This document shows positions 36,901 through 47,922 of a stretch of DNA of 64,000 nt, piece after piece. The notes under the pieces are model-generated. The model made no database searches, was not told the DNA's origin, and was given only the letters and a program-made list of their open reading frames with translations. Source of the stretch: Basidiobolus meristosporus CBS 931.73 (lineage: Eukaryota; Basidiobolomycota; Basidiobolomycetes; Basidiobolales; Basidiobolaceae); contig MCFE01000357.1 of NCBI GenBank assembly GCA_002104905.1, positions 1 through 64,000 of the forward strand, written 5' to 3'. The position numbers were made by a program, and so were the translations under genes. Positions within the stretch are counted from its first letter, which is position 1. Every line of letters begins with the position of its first letter.

Positions 36901-37909
36901 CAGAGCAAATCCAGTTCTATTAGCTCTATATATTGATGATCTTATTATAGCCGCTAATAACCTAGCAACATTGGAAGAGACTAAATCCAGCCTGTCTAAG
37001 AAGTTCAAGATGTCCAATCTAGGAGAACTTAGTTACTACTTAGGGATTAAGTTCTCCATAGACCAAAGAGCCCAGACTATCACCCTAAGCCAATCCAAGT
37101 ATATTCAAGATATACTAAAGCAGTACCAAATGGAAGACCGTAAACTGGCAGCTACCCCAATGGAGACAAACCTTAACTTGGTCAAAACTCAACCAAATCA
37201 AGAGAGCTTGGTGCCATCTGAAAGCCCTGACTTTCCATATCAATCTATAGTTGACAGTCTGATATATATTATACTTGGAACACATGCAGATATCTCATAT
37301 TCAGTGGGAGCTGTCAGCCAACGTAATCAGAACTATGGAACTGATCATATTGCAGCAGTTAAGTGGATTTTCAGATACCTAAAAGGAACTGCTGATATCT
37401 GCTTAAGATTCACTTATAATGATTCAGAACAGGATCTAGTGGGATACTCTGATGCTGATTGGGGATGAAATTTGGAAGATAGAAGATCTACCACAAGATA
37501 CACCTTTCTTTACTGCAAAGAAGCAATTTCATGGAACTCAAGAAAGCAACCAACTGTAGCTCTTTCAACCACAGAGGCAGAGCATATGGCAGTCTGTGAA
37601 GCTACAAAAGAAGCAATGTGGCTAAGAAAACTTTTTACAGACTTAGGCCTATGTCAAAAAACGCCTATTACTTTATTTCAAGATAATCAAGGATGTTTAC
37701 AATTAAGTAGATATCCAACTTTTCATGCTAGAACCAAGCACATAGATATTAGACATCATTTCATACATGATGCTATAGAGAATAACTTAGTTAGCTTAGT
37801 TTACTGTCCTTCAGATGAAATGATTGCAGACATATTTACCAAACCATTTGCTAGAGACAAGTTTGAATATCTTAGGTCAAAATTAGGACTAGTCAGTATG
37901 AACATTTAG
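33943..37909 (+). pseudogene. Copia B gag-pol, broken by stops and frameshifts
   Basis: Gag runs 33943-34275 (UBN2-type, 'NYQVWKVKMKMLL') and continues in another frame from 34320. The zinc knuckle (about 34640-34690) has lost its first Cys (Tyr instead) but keeps the later Cys, His and Cys. Protease keeps DSGA (34800-34830). GAG-pre-integrase is at 35200-35380. Integrase (35410-35961) keeps SDNGGEY and a downstream Glu. RT (36485-36805 and 36842-) has the YIDD box, and RNase H (37440-37909) has DADWG and STTEAEHMA. At least four frame or stop breaks separate these pieces, so no functional polyprotein can be made from this copy. Confidence 0.92.
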
Positions 37910-37910
37910 T

Positions 37911-37920
37911 TGAGTGGGAG
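37911..37920 (+). promoter_or_regulatory. Polypurine tract of copia B
   Basis: TGAGTGGGAG immediately precedes the 3' LTR, the position of the plus-strand primer. The same phrase stands before the 3' LTR of copy 3 (28759-28768). Confidence 0.7.
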
Positions 37921-38267
37921 TGTTGTAAAAGTTTGTAATTCCACCTAAATATTCACCTAACTTAGTCACTTAGATCATTACCTTCCTATCCTAGAGAATA
38001 CTGCCCAAATTCCTTGTTGGGATTTACTTAGAATATTTTCACCAAAATACCAGGTACTCAGAAAATGAAAATCCTCAAAGTTGTCCAAACAGCCCCAAAC
38101 TTTGCACACATGCTCTTGGGACCTTCCTTACCTATTCTAAGTGTTTGTTATGCCAAGACTATGTAAAAGTATAAATACTACTTTTACATTCAATAAATCA
38201 TTAAGTGAAAACCGCATAATCTACTTGTCCTCCCAATCACTTCCAATATCTCCAAGACTTTACAACA
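37921..38267 (+). repeat. 3' LTR of the complete copia B (347 bp)
   Basis: Starts TGTTGTAAAA and ends TTACAACA, followed by the target duplication AGTTG. It differs from the 5' LTR by about twenty substitutions and small indels. Confidence 0.94.
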
Positions 38268-39060
38268 AGTTGCAACTTGGGATGATTTTGGCAAGAAGTA
38301 GTAGTAAATCCTCAATGCCCCCATTACTGCTATTAGTGGATGCAAACCACTTCACTAGCCACAACATCACATCATTCACCAGTAGATGGATTACTGGGCT
38401 CACTTGATTCCAAAGAGTTTCCTTGGCATTTTTTTTCTACAAGTATAGTCTCATTGCATAATGGGATCTTGCTGGGCTCCTGCAGGGTACTGCTGTTAGG
38501 GAAGACAGGCTCACAATCCTTCAGTGAGCCTGCTTCTTCACAGCTATCACTCTACATGCCATATTCACAAGGCTGGGGTGTGCCTAAAGGTGTCACAAAC
38601 TCTCCTGACTCAGTTTGCGCAAGGTGAAAAGTATGGCCAGATGCTGTTATAGAAGTATCAAGTGGCCAGCAAGATTTTGTTGGTACAGGGATACCTAGTG
38701 AATGTTCAAATATTACTTGTGTGGCCAACCACTGGCCTTGATACTTTTAATACTTCCTATGCTGTCTGTGTTCTTTGTGGGTGGGAGGCTTGCTACAAGA
38801 GCCACATGGTCTTTTTTCTCTTCTCTTATGGTGTTGAATCAAAGTAGTCTTGTCAATGGGGCAAACAGCTACAAACTCAACAATGTAACACTATTATATC
38901 ACTTTTGTGTCAATATGCATGTGAATTTAAGACAGTCTTGTATTTGAGGCATTGCACCTAAATGAATGTAAGACCCAATGATGACCTGCCATAGTAAGCA
39001 TAATAAATAAAGCTGTGGCACCACATACATATGTATATGTAACACCACTTCCCCATTGGT
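38268..39060 (-). mobile_element. Element D copy 1, transposase N-terminal part and divergent promoter region
   Basis: Matches 19090-19760 in reverse. It carries the transposase 5' region on the minus strand, continuing across the copia insertion into 33588. The last part, about 38900-39060, is the shared upstream region between transposase and ORF1 and contains no long frame. Confidence 0.7.
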
Positions 39061-41470
39061 TTGACTCACTTTCTTATATATGCTGCCAAAAAATAAAGCA
39101 ACATTGTCTGGTTCCCAACTAAACCCCACTGCTGACAGCAGCAGAAGAATGGCTGGACAAAAGCTTGCATTGAAATTTAGTGCAACAAGCAGGGCTGCAA
39201 CCAAAAAAGGCCCTGTGGACAGTGTGCCCACTGAAGGGAATAATGCAGACTCCTCAGGCTCTCAGTAAAGTATGCAATTGGGAATCTTGGAAGAGCTGCA
39301 AGCTCTCCTTGTTGCTGAGGTAGATGAGAATGTAGCAAATACAGTACCTTCAGTTGAAGACCAACAAGTGGCCATCATAACATTATCATCACCTTTATTA
39401 GCAAGTATGTTTTCAGCTCATACCAACTCATTAATGAGGCAATTAGGTGCAGTGGCTGATAGGATAGATGCAATGGCCCAGAGAAATCAGGAAATAGTCC
39501 AGAAACAAGATGAGCAGATAATGTGTAGAACATTCAATATCCCAGGTAGAGAAAGCAGTATCTCTGCTGCAAGGAAAAAACTCAAGTAGCTCTATATCAG
39601 AGCCAGGAATTGAGCAATTTCCCAATATAGCAGCAGAGGAACACTGTACAGTCTTTGAGGCACAACAACAGTGCCTAAAGATAAAGCCCACAGAAAAATC
39701 TATCACAGCATGAGAGGAAGAAAATGTAGTGTTTATACCAAGGCATAAAAATCAAAAGACATTGAAGATCCATGAAGCCATTGAGTGCAATGATGAAGAG
39801 TTGACTAATATTCAAGAGGCTATTAGAAGTCTTGCACATCTACACCTCAAGGCTGGCACACCATGGGACCATCAGGAGCTCAAGGCCAAGCAGAATGTGC
39901 TTGACTTGCTCCATGAGCAATATCCTGGATGGAAACAAGCAAATGGATTTTGGGCCAGCATTGGTAAGCTAAGAGAGTATCTCAAGAATAGCAGAAACCT
40001 TCAAAGGCAGCAGAACAAGGGTGCTATGGCTAAAAACCAGCAGCTTCCTCAAGAGCCTGTTGCAAGCAGGGCCAAAAGCTCCAAACAAGTGTCAAAGAGG
40101 CATCAGGTAGCTGGAAGAGTGCCAATAAGGGAAAAGCAGGCAGATACAGATGCACCAGCACAATATTTACTAAGGAAAAAGCGTACTTCTACTCAAGAAG
40201 CACTCAGTCACAGTAGCAGTAAAGGACCTGGCAATGATAAAAACAAGTGGCTACTGCAGGAGCCCATCTCAGCATGGGTGGAGAGCTCAAAACAAGCGGG
40301 AAAGAAGCATCATGTTGCCCGCACAGTGCCAGCAAGGAATAAGCAGGCCAAAACAGATGCATCAGAGCAGCATTTATCAAGAAGAAAATGTAGTTCAATA
40401 CAAGAAGCCCTCAGCAAAGTAGCGGTGAAAGACCTGGCAGTGACAAACAAAAAGGCAAAGGGGAAAAAGTCTACTCAAGCCAGAGACAGGGAAGTATAAG
40501 AAAAAATCTGCAGTTCTTGCCAATTAACACCATATGCCTGGAGCAGACTGAATCCCATCATAGCCAAGAAGAATTACCAGCAAAAAAACAGCTGTTTTCA
40601 CAGGAGTTGGAACCACAGCCAGTTGAGCTACACTCCAGTGAGGTAGATAAGCTTGTAGGGAAAGGCAATTTGTCTACCACAGCCTCCATGTCCTCCATTG
40701 TTAACAGAGTGGAGGTCCCACTGACACACTAAGTAAAACTGTCAAGAACTCAAAAGGTTATCACAATGCCTTCAGTGGAATTCTGGAACATTAATAGGCA
40801 CACCAAGAGGTTACAGCACCTCTTCCAGAGCAGTGCTCAAGAAAACACACTTGAATATTGCATAGACTTATTGCAAAGACTGGCGTATGAGAAGCTAGAC
40901 CTTGCAGTGCTGGCTGCAGACCAGGATGTAGGGGAACCAGTGAATGAACAATGGCATAAAGCCATAGGGTTCCCGCCAAAATTGTGGAAACAGAGCATTA
41001 CAGCAGAAATTTGTATTGAGTAGTTGATTTTAATGGAGTTACTTGTTGAGTGTGGGGTTGGGCTTAATGTTGGTGTAGGGTATAGGGACTTGCATAGGTC
41101 AATACAATTGGCAATTGAGGTACAACTGAAGTTTCAACTGAAATAAATAAATTTGTATGCATGAAAAATAAGCAAAATGGTTGAGTCAGGTAGTAAGGAG
41201 TGTGAAAAAGAGGCAATAGCAAACCAATATTCACAAATGTAGGAGGTGATACTGTGTCTGGGATTGGAAAGTGAGAAAATTGACAGAGAACCAATCAAAA
41301 GCCACTTTTGTATTGTTGTCATGAAAAATTTTGACCAAGTTGTTATGATATATGGGGTGCAATTATTTTTTGATGGTCTTTGCACAGTGTCCTGATGTAA
41401 TCAATACCTCTTAGTCATGGGACTTAAAATCTGTGATGGCCTTTTGACAGGATCTTCTCAATAAATTCTC
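39061..41470 (+). mobile_element. Element D copy 1, ORF1 (unrecognised protein, few breaks) and 3' flank
   Basis: Consecutive open pieces (39080-39268, 39272-39589, 39729-40499, 40517-40732, 40766-41023) read as one protein of over 600 residues with about four breaks; the first two are separated only by a stop codon. Visible features: a possible coiled coil around 39420-39560, a mixed-charge block with 'YPGWKQANGFWASIGKL' at about 39920-39970, then a Lys/Ser/Gln-rich region with two tandem repeats of about 70 residues (about 40030-40250 and 40250-40450, each with a 'SSKQ..KKH.VA..VP.R.KQA.TDA' pattern). No domain is recognised. By analogy with CACTA elements that carry a DNA-binding partner of the transposase, it may play that role; this is inference. 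41024-41470 is the non-coding tail. Confidence 0.75.
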
Positions 41471-41915
41471 ATAGGGTGCTAGATAGATCTGTATTTGGAA
41501 TCTCTGAGTTTCCAAAGAGGTACCACTGACTATAGTAGCTGCTATAACTTAGATAGAGAAAGCCCTATTTTATTAGCTCTATATGTGGACAATCTCAATA
41601 AAGCCATCAATAACCAAAAGTCATAGAAGAGACTTTATCCACTCTATCAAAGGAGTTCAAATGTCCAATCTGGGAGAGCACAGTTACCACTTAGGGATAC
41701 AGTTCACCATAGACAGAAGTACCCATACTAACACCCCAAGCCAGTCCAAGTATTCTCAAGATACACTGAAGAAGTCCCATGTGGAAGACTGCAAAGTAGC
41801 AGCTACCCCAGTTGTGACAAACCTTTATGTAGTCAAAGCTCAACCAAATCAAGAAACCTTGGTACTATATGAAAGCTCAAACTTGCAATACTATACTGTG
41901 GTTGGTAGTTTGATA
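41471..41915 (+). mobile_element. Copia B RT fragment
   Basis: Matches 36835-37270 of the complete copy: RT after the active site, with 'LGEHSYHLGIQF' and the RT-RNase H linker (41583-41915). Decayed. Cut by an inverted B LTR at 41916. Confidence 0.78.
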
Positions 41916-42266
41916 TGCTGCAAGAGTCTTGGAGATATTGGAAGTGATTGGGAGAGCAAGTAAATGTTGTGGTTTTTGCATAAAGATTTACTGAATGTAA
42001 AAATAATAATAGTATTTTTACAAGGGCTTGGCATAGAAAACACATAGAATATATCTAGTAAGGTCCCAAGAGCATGTGTGCAAAGTCTGGGGCTGCTGGG
42101 ACTACTTTGAGAAATTGCATGATCTGGTCAACTGGTAATTTGGTAAAAGAAAACTCTGACTAAATCCCAAGAAGAGGCTTAGTCAGTATTCTCTAAGACC
42201 TGTAGGTAGTGATTATAGTGACTAAGCTAGGTGAGTATTTAGGTGGAATCAAGTACTTTTACAACA
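41916..42266 (-). repeat. Copia B LTR, reverse orientation, full length (351 bp)
   Basis: Minus-strand start TGTTGTAAAAG at 42266 and end CTTGCAGCA at 41916. Flanking bases (TGATA and GATGT) do not form a duplication. It lies next to a plus-strand B RT fragment. Confidence 0.82.
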
Positions 42267-43690
42267 GATGTGCTGACTGATATTCATCAACATCTCAGAT
42301 GCACATACAAGTTGCAAAATAGCAATATATTGGTATTGTAGTGCAGTGGGGTCATAGTGCCATCTACGGACAGATGTACTCATTCCCATGTTTCTTCCCC
42401 CTGCATTACATTACCTTAATACTAGGACTATGCACTCCTCTTGCTTGATCTATATTGTTCTGTTTACCAACTTGCTACCACTCCTGCTCATTCTATTGCA
42501 AAGCTATCTCTCACTCTATGTATGATGCTGGAATATAATGCCTCTTAAGTTGCAACAACATTAGTGCAGGCTGCAGGAGCTTCAAGCAACTTTGCAACCT
42601 TCAGTCTGATGTAGCTGACTAATTAGCTATAATATAATGAGCAAAATCCTTCATGATTTGTCAGCTATATTTGAAGTGTCTAAGCTAGTGGAGTATTAAG
42701 GTATATTGAAATTTGCAGACTACTTAGAGGTGTATTTAATATTTAAGACACCTTGATGTGATAGCCAGAAGTTTTGCACATAGAAGTTACCAGGGTGCTA
42801 GCATGAAAAGTTTTATAAAAGTTCTTAGAAGGTTTGTTAAGTCTTCTCCAGATATATGGCAAATTTATGAAGCTATTCTGAGTAAAGAGCCTGTGTGGGA
42901 AGTAGAAAAATCCAGAATCCATGATACAAGTAGCCAAATGGATGTTAGTGTTCAGTTATATGTGCAAGTTTTATGCAAAAGTGACAACTACTACTACATA
43001 ACTATTTAGACTATGCAGAAGCTGTGAATAACTTGAGAAAATGCAGCCAACACAGTAATGCCACTTTCTACACTGCACCCAATTGTATTAGCTCCATTGA
43101 GCCAGTACTTGTAGAATATTAATTACTCTGAGACTACTTCTATCTGTAAGTATACTGCTTGAAGACATTGATGCCATCCATCACACTGGTATAGATTAGG
43201 AATGAAATCATATTTGAGTTAGGAAACTACTATGTGAAGAATTGTATGCATAGCTCAGTGCTCTGAGACATGGAAACATTCATGGGCTTCTTTCTAGAAG
43301 TTGTGATCTGGATGAAGAATCACTGTACATTGCTGAAGTGGGCATTTACTGAGATCCAGAGCTAGAAACCTGGCATAAGTATCTGCATAGCCAATTGGAG
43401 TACTGGAGAGCATTCACCAAACATTTTGCTGACACACAAATGGAACAAAGTCTAGGAGTTATGAGAAGCTTTGAACTTGTCCATATAGCCACATATTATG
43501 CAGACAGTGTGTAACAAACAAGTGATTATCATGAACCTCATCTGCAAAAACCACTTTGAACTGTACATACCAATTTTGGGAGTAGGTTTGAAAGCAAGCT
43601 TCAATATAAATGACAACACTAATGGGGCGGGATACCACCTGAAGATCACATAATAATTGATTGGGATGATCCTTCCTGGGAACATTTTGG
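42267..43690. other. Unassigned AT-rich sequence at the end of the transposon block
   Basis: No match to the A, B, D, R or gypsy families was seen. Short ORFs (42758-43009 and others) have no recognisable content. The AT-rich, stop-dense character continues to about 43690. Confidence 0.5.
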
Positions 43691-46600
43691 GGGGACGCCA
43701 ATCAAACCATGGAACATTATACGGTGGCTCGAAATGACTTGATGGTGAGCGGGGATATAGCGGGGATTTGATGAACTAAGCCATCGATGCTCTTCCGTCA
43801 AAGGCCCTTACCACACGTTGGAAGCTAGTGTTAGCGAAAGAGATCCAGGTTGGGTTGGAGTGTTAACACTGTGGGTTTGTCTACAGCTCAGAAACCAGTA
43901 TTCGGCAAGAAAACCGCCGACCGAGCAAGATCTCTCCATGTCACCTGTCCTCTAGAAACGAAATCCACTGGTGATCCTTCTCGAGGGTTTGCAGTTCAAT
44001 TCGAGTGCAGGATGACTAATCCTATCGTATATAGTCAAATGCCAGCCTTACCACATGCGATGACGAGGTGTAGATAAATAAAGGAAGCACTCCTCCCGCT
44101 GGCAAGAATCTCCGATTAATCACCAACACCGAGATCTAGAAATGGATTTGGAATGATTTGAGCAACTCACCCACATGCCACCAGGATTGAGCTAGATAAT
44201 CACGAGTCAAGTCAACAGAAACCACATTATCCAAGGTATCAATCCTTGTGTAAGCAACAAATCTGGTGGAGGAACAACCAAGACATCACGCTTCGAGAAT
44301 GCAGGATATGCTGCTCGAGCCGAGCCTATCTAACGAGCGCAGAAGCTGCGGACGAACACTGCTGCTGTAAAGTACGGTCGGGACTTGGTGGCAAGCACCA
44401 GCACTGCTCTTTCATTTGGCGGCTAGCAAGTTGACTGATTACTACAGCCCATGTGAAGATTCGAGAGATTTGTTCATGAAATTACAACGTGAGTGGTTTC
44501 TGAGGGTTAGATGCGATTCGAGAGGAGTGAAATCCATGCCTCCATTAACCATACATCGCCATCGTGGCCAATCACTCGCCACGCTCACTGAGATAAGCGG
44601 AATTGAGGTGAACGCTGTCTCAGGTAGCACCAAGGCCATGGAGGAACCGACTCCACTTTTTTCCTTTCCATCAGACACGCTACCTCACCTCCCTATCCAA
44701 TTATAGGCTAACCTGCCTAATGCAGTATTTCAGCTCTCCAAGTGCATTTGGGGCTGCATCTGATCATTGGTTGGGCGGACGACAATGACTAACTCATGAA
44801 CACCTCTACCACCTGCTACCAATAATATAGGTTACTGATTCAGAGCGTATCACACCAAAGTCGAGCAATTAGCTTTGGTCATCAGGTAATATGATTGCTA
44901 ATTGTGTGAACAGAAGCCAGCAAGCCTATCCCGCGCTGATAGATTGGTTTTAGGGGGTTTTGCAGGCAAGGCCTCCTTTGTTCTAGAATTCGCCCATTGA
45001 GACATCAAGGAAATGCTGGCTGGTATTCAACTAGCAAGGTAATACTGAGCGACGCAAGAGGTTCTATGTACAAGTAGATCCGTATCGAGCCAATAACCAG
45101 ACGCCCCTCACTTTCCGTATAATAGAGCCGCATCTGGCCAACCCTAAACCACGGAACAAATAAACCTACTCCGAATCTCCCATAGTTCTCCAAAACATTC
45201 CTTCCACGGTGTCGACAGCCGCCCTTCGTGATTGGCCGGTTCGGTGAGAATAATAAATAATAACAATCGGATCAGCCAACCACTGGGATCGTTGGAATTG
45301 TTATTTGAGATGTGATGAATGGGGAAGGTGGCCGATACCGCTTGAAACTTCTCTGCGCGAGGTTCAGCATATCGGAATGACTGGATCTGCTATTGTATCT
45401 CTTGCTGCACCATAGCATCGACATCGAAGAGCCGACGTTGTACAGCATGGAAACAATCCCCAGCCATCGAAAGGGATGCAAAGTTACGTAAACCTAGTCA
45501 TCACCCAGTTTATTAAGCAGAATGACGAGCTTATTAATCCTTTGAGTATGGCGGTAACACCATCTGACTCGCTCTTGCTGCAATTAAATGGCTGGGTCTA
45601 ATGCAAAACTACTTGGAGGATTGAGCCCAAGGTCACTGCGATGACACACCTGGGTTCTAGCGCAAATGACAGGGAATTCCGCTGGTTTCATATGTCACTT
45701 TTCCTAGTGATGACACTAGCCATCAGTCACCCCTTTGTTTGGGATGGTTGATTTTTGTTGTACATTGATCCTACTCACTCTCATGATGTCTCAAGATGCA
45801 TATTTGCTGCTTCTCTTTCCCTTCCACCTTGCCTTGAGACCGATGCAGTATCGATCAGCTAGATGGGAGATCTTAGATTTCTAGTCTGGCGATAGACGAT
45901 GCTCATACAACCCAAAGATGGCCTTCTCTTGGAGTGGCCCAATGCATTGGACCATGCTTGGCCCAGCGATCATGTGACCTGAGGGCTGCATGCTTGCTGG
46001 ATGAGTATTTTTCCACACATACACCACCAGCGATCCCGACCATTCCCATCGGTAGGTTTAACACGGGAAAAAGATATGTGTTGAATCAATAGAGATCGCT
46101 TACAAATTAATTGGGGTTGGGACCAAATTTCCAGTTAGCCTAAAGCGGGAGTCAGATCGAACTAGCTTGGCCTAATCTACATCAACCGCTCTACCATCCC
46201 CTAATCTATATTAAATCGGCAATTGAGAGGGCTCGCTCATCCTTGCTTTTTTAAGGAAAGAGCTCAGTGCAGATCAAACATGAAGTTATCGCCAGTTACA
46301 TAAGCTAAGCCTATACCCATCCACCTTGCGTAATCAGAACAATGTTACATAGTCGCCACAGAGGACAGAGGATTCTGGTTTGAGCTGCTGATATAATCCT
46401 CCCAGTGATTACACAGGCATAAGCAGCGCCATATTCACAATTATAGACTACTATCAGACTGCGCCAAAGAGGGCTCACAGTTGGCCATTCTCCGGGTAGA
46501 ACAAATTGGACAGCCGGCATGTTCGTTTAGGGGGGCCATATTTATTTAATACATATCTGATACTTCGTTGCTGGTAGTTGTACAGTATGGATGTAGGGGT

Positions 46601-47024
46601 GTTTAAATGACTTTTCTCGATAAGGAGAAATTGCTGAGGAATGTCGATATTGATTAATGCAGAACACGACCGGGAAACTCTAAATATCTCACTCGACTTC
46701 GAGATCGTTTTCGCATCGGATTTATCCAAATGCAGGGAAGCGTTTCCCTGTATCCAGCCCGAAAATATGGGGATTTCCGAAATCCCCAAGCCCCTTATCT
46801 GCGACAGGGATGACATGCGTGACACAACACTGATAGAGTCAAGTCCTAGCGTCGCGCCGATGAAAGTGGTTTCTGGGAAATTCCAATGGCTGCTGGTTGG
46901 CGTTGATTATCAATCCGATGGTTGGATATCCGCGGCGATATGCTCATACCGCCCTCAACCGCACCTCCATTAAACATCCACATCTTCCGGAATTCCCATG
47001 GTGATTCACTCCATGAGACCGGCA
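43691..47024. other. Intergenic host DNA, no gene recognised
   Basis: Base composition becomes clearly more balanced from about 43690. No repeat family of the left half continues here. The longest ATG-started frame is 46641-46973 plus (110 codons); it resembles nothing I know and overlaps a similar-length frame on the other strand (46475-46825), so I do not call it. No tRNA, rRNA or tandem repeat was found. Confidence 0.5.
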
Positions 47025-47610
47025 CTAATCGCTCATCAGCCTGGCATCGCATACAAATCCGCCGTACAAATCAACCGTTACAATATATGCCTCGCCAACA
47101 TCAATGCTGCACTGGCATGAAAATTACAGCGAGCTGCATCGAAGTGCAGCAGATCGGATTTTCCTGAATCCCAGACTAGAACCGATATCAGCACACATAC
47201 AGTGTCGCAAGTGAACGATATTCCTACCTTTTCGGGTAATCGGTGGTGAACGCCATATTCAGATGAGTGGTAGAGCCGCGAGTGAATTTCAGTAGCTGAA
47301 CTCGATGTGACGCAACTCCAGGCTTCTCTGGTTTGGGATGAACCATGCGTTGCTAGGTTAGATTGGGTGGACATTAGAACATTCAGCACCATAGTTTCAC
47401 CAGAATCCACGCTAAAAGTCATTGGAATCGGCGCCTTTGGATGGGAAAAGCCATCGAAAACCACCAGCCTGTGATACAAAAGGTATGTTTATTTTCCTTT
47501 CGAGACTTTGTTAATCTAATACGTAAGAAGGTGAGCCGGATTGTGTACCAGTTGCCTAGGTAACAGGTCAACTCGCAGTCTGGTGACAAAATAGACAGCA
47601 ATAACAACAT
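47025..47610 (-). CDS. Candidate small protein with hydrophobic start (tentative splice model)
   Basis: A three-exon minus-strand model stays in frame: 47549-47610 (ATG at 47608-47610, start MLLLLSILSPDCELTC), 47228-47468 and 47025-47111, giving 129 residues. Splice sites are GT-AG (donors GTACAC and GTAGGA; acceptors CACAG and GCCAG). The middle exon encodes 'LVVFDGFSHPKAPIPMTF' and 'YGVHHRLPEK'; the last ends 'DLYGGFVCDARLMSD'. The start might be a signal peptide. I recognise no family. The second intron has alternative acceptors (for example at 47165) that would change the C-terminus, and no independent signal proves expression. Confidence 0.25.
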
Positions 47611-47851
47611 ATACTCCAGATGGCTACAATTAATCCTAAAGTTGGCCCTAATGGCTCTGATCTTTTAATAAACTGATGAATGGTGATTGACTGTTCTCCT
47701 AAGCATTCGGCCACCCAAACCAGCATGTCTTACGTTGTGCTACTGACAATGGTAAGAGAATAGAATATTGATCTGAGGCAGCAAATAATGAGCCGTATTT
47801 AACTTTGTTATTGGTATATTGGAATCGATCTCATCGGTCGTCTGGAATGCT

Positions 47852-47859
47852 TATAAAAG
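47852..47859 (+). promoter_or_regulatory. TATA box of the C2H2 gene
   Basis: TATAAAAG lies 64 bp before the ATG at 47923. Upstream in-frame codons from 47872 begin with GTG only about 12 bp after this box, which favours the 47923 start. Confidence 0.65.
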
Positions 47860-47922
47860 GGGCGGCGCCCTGTGCCATCTAGACATCAAGCATTGTTTCT
47901 CCTACTTCTCCAACTCATTAAG

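Larger units (their letters stand above)
33589..38267 (+). mobile_element. Copia B, structurally complete copy with TSD AGTTG
   Basis: Both LTRs, primer-binding site, gag-pol and a purine-rich tract are present, and AGTTG flanks both ends (33584-33588 and 38268-38272). It sits inside the tnp2 transposase of element D copy 1, whose sequence resumes directly on either side. The two LTRs differ at roughly one site in twenty by eye, so insertion is old. It is the reference for all other B fragments in the window. Confidence 0.95.

Noticed and set aside
33589-38267. RIP-like mutation in copia B
   Set aside because: Many LTR differences are transitions, but this cannot be told from ordinary decay without dinucleotide counts.
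46641-46973. 110-codon ATG-started frame on the plus strand
   Set aside because: No recognisable content, equal-length frame on the other strand, and no splice or promoter support.
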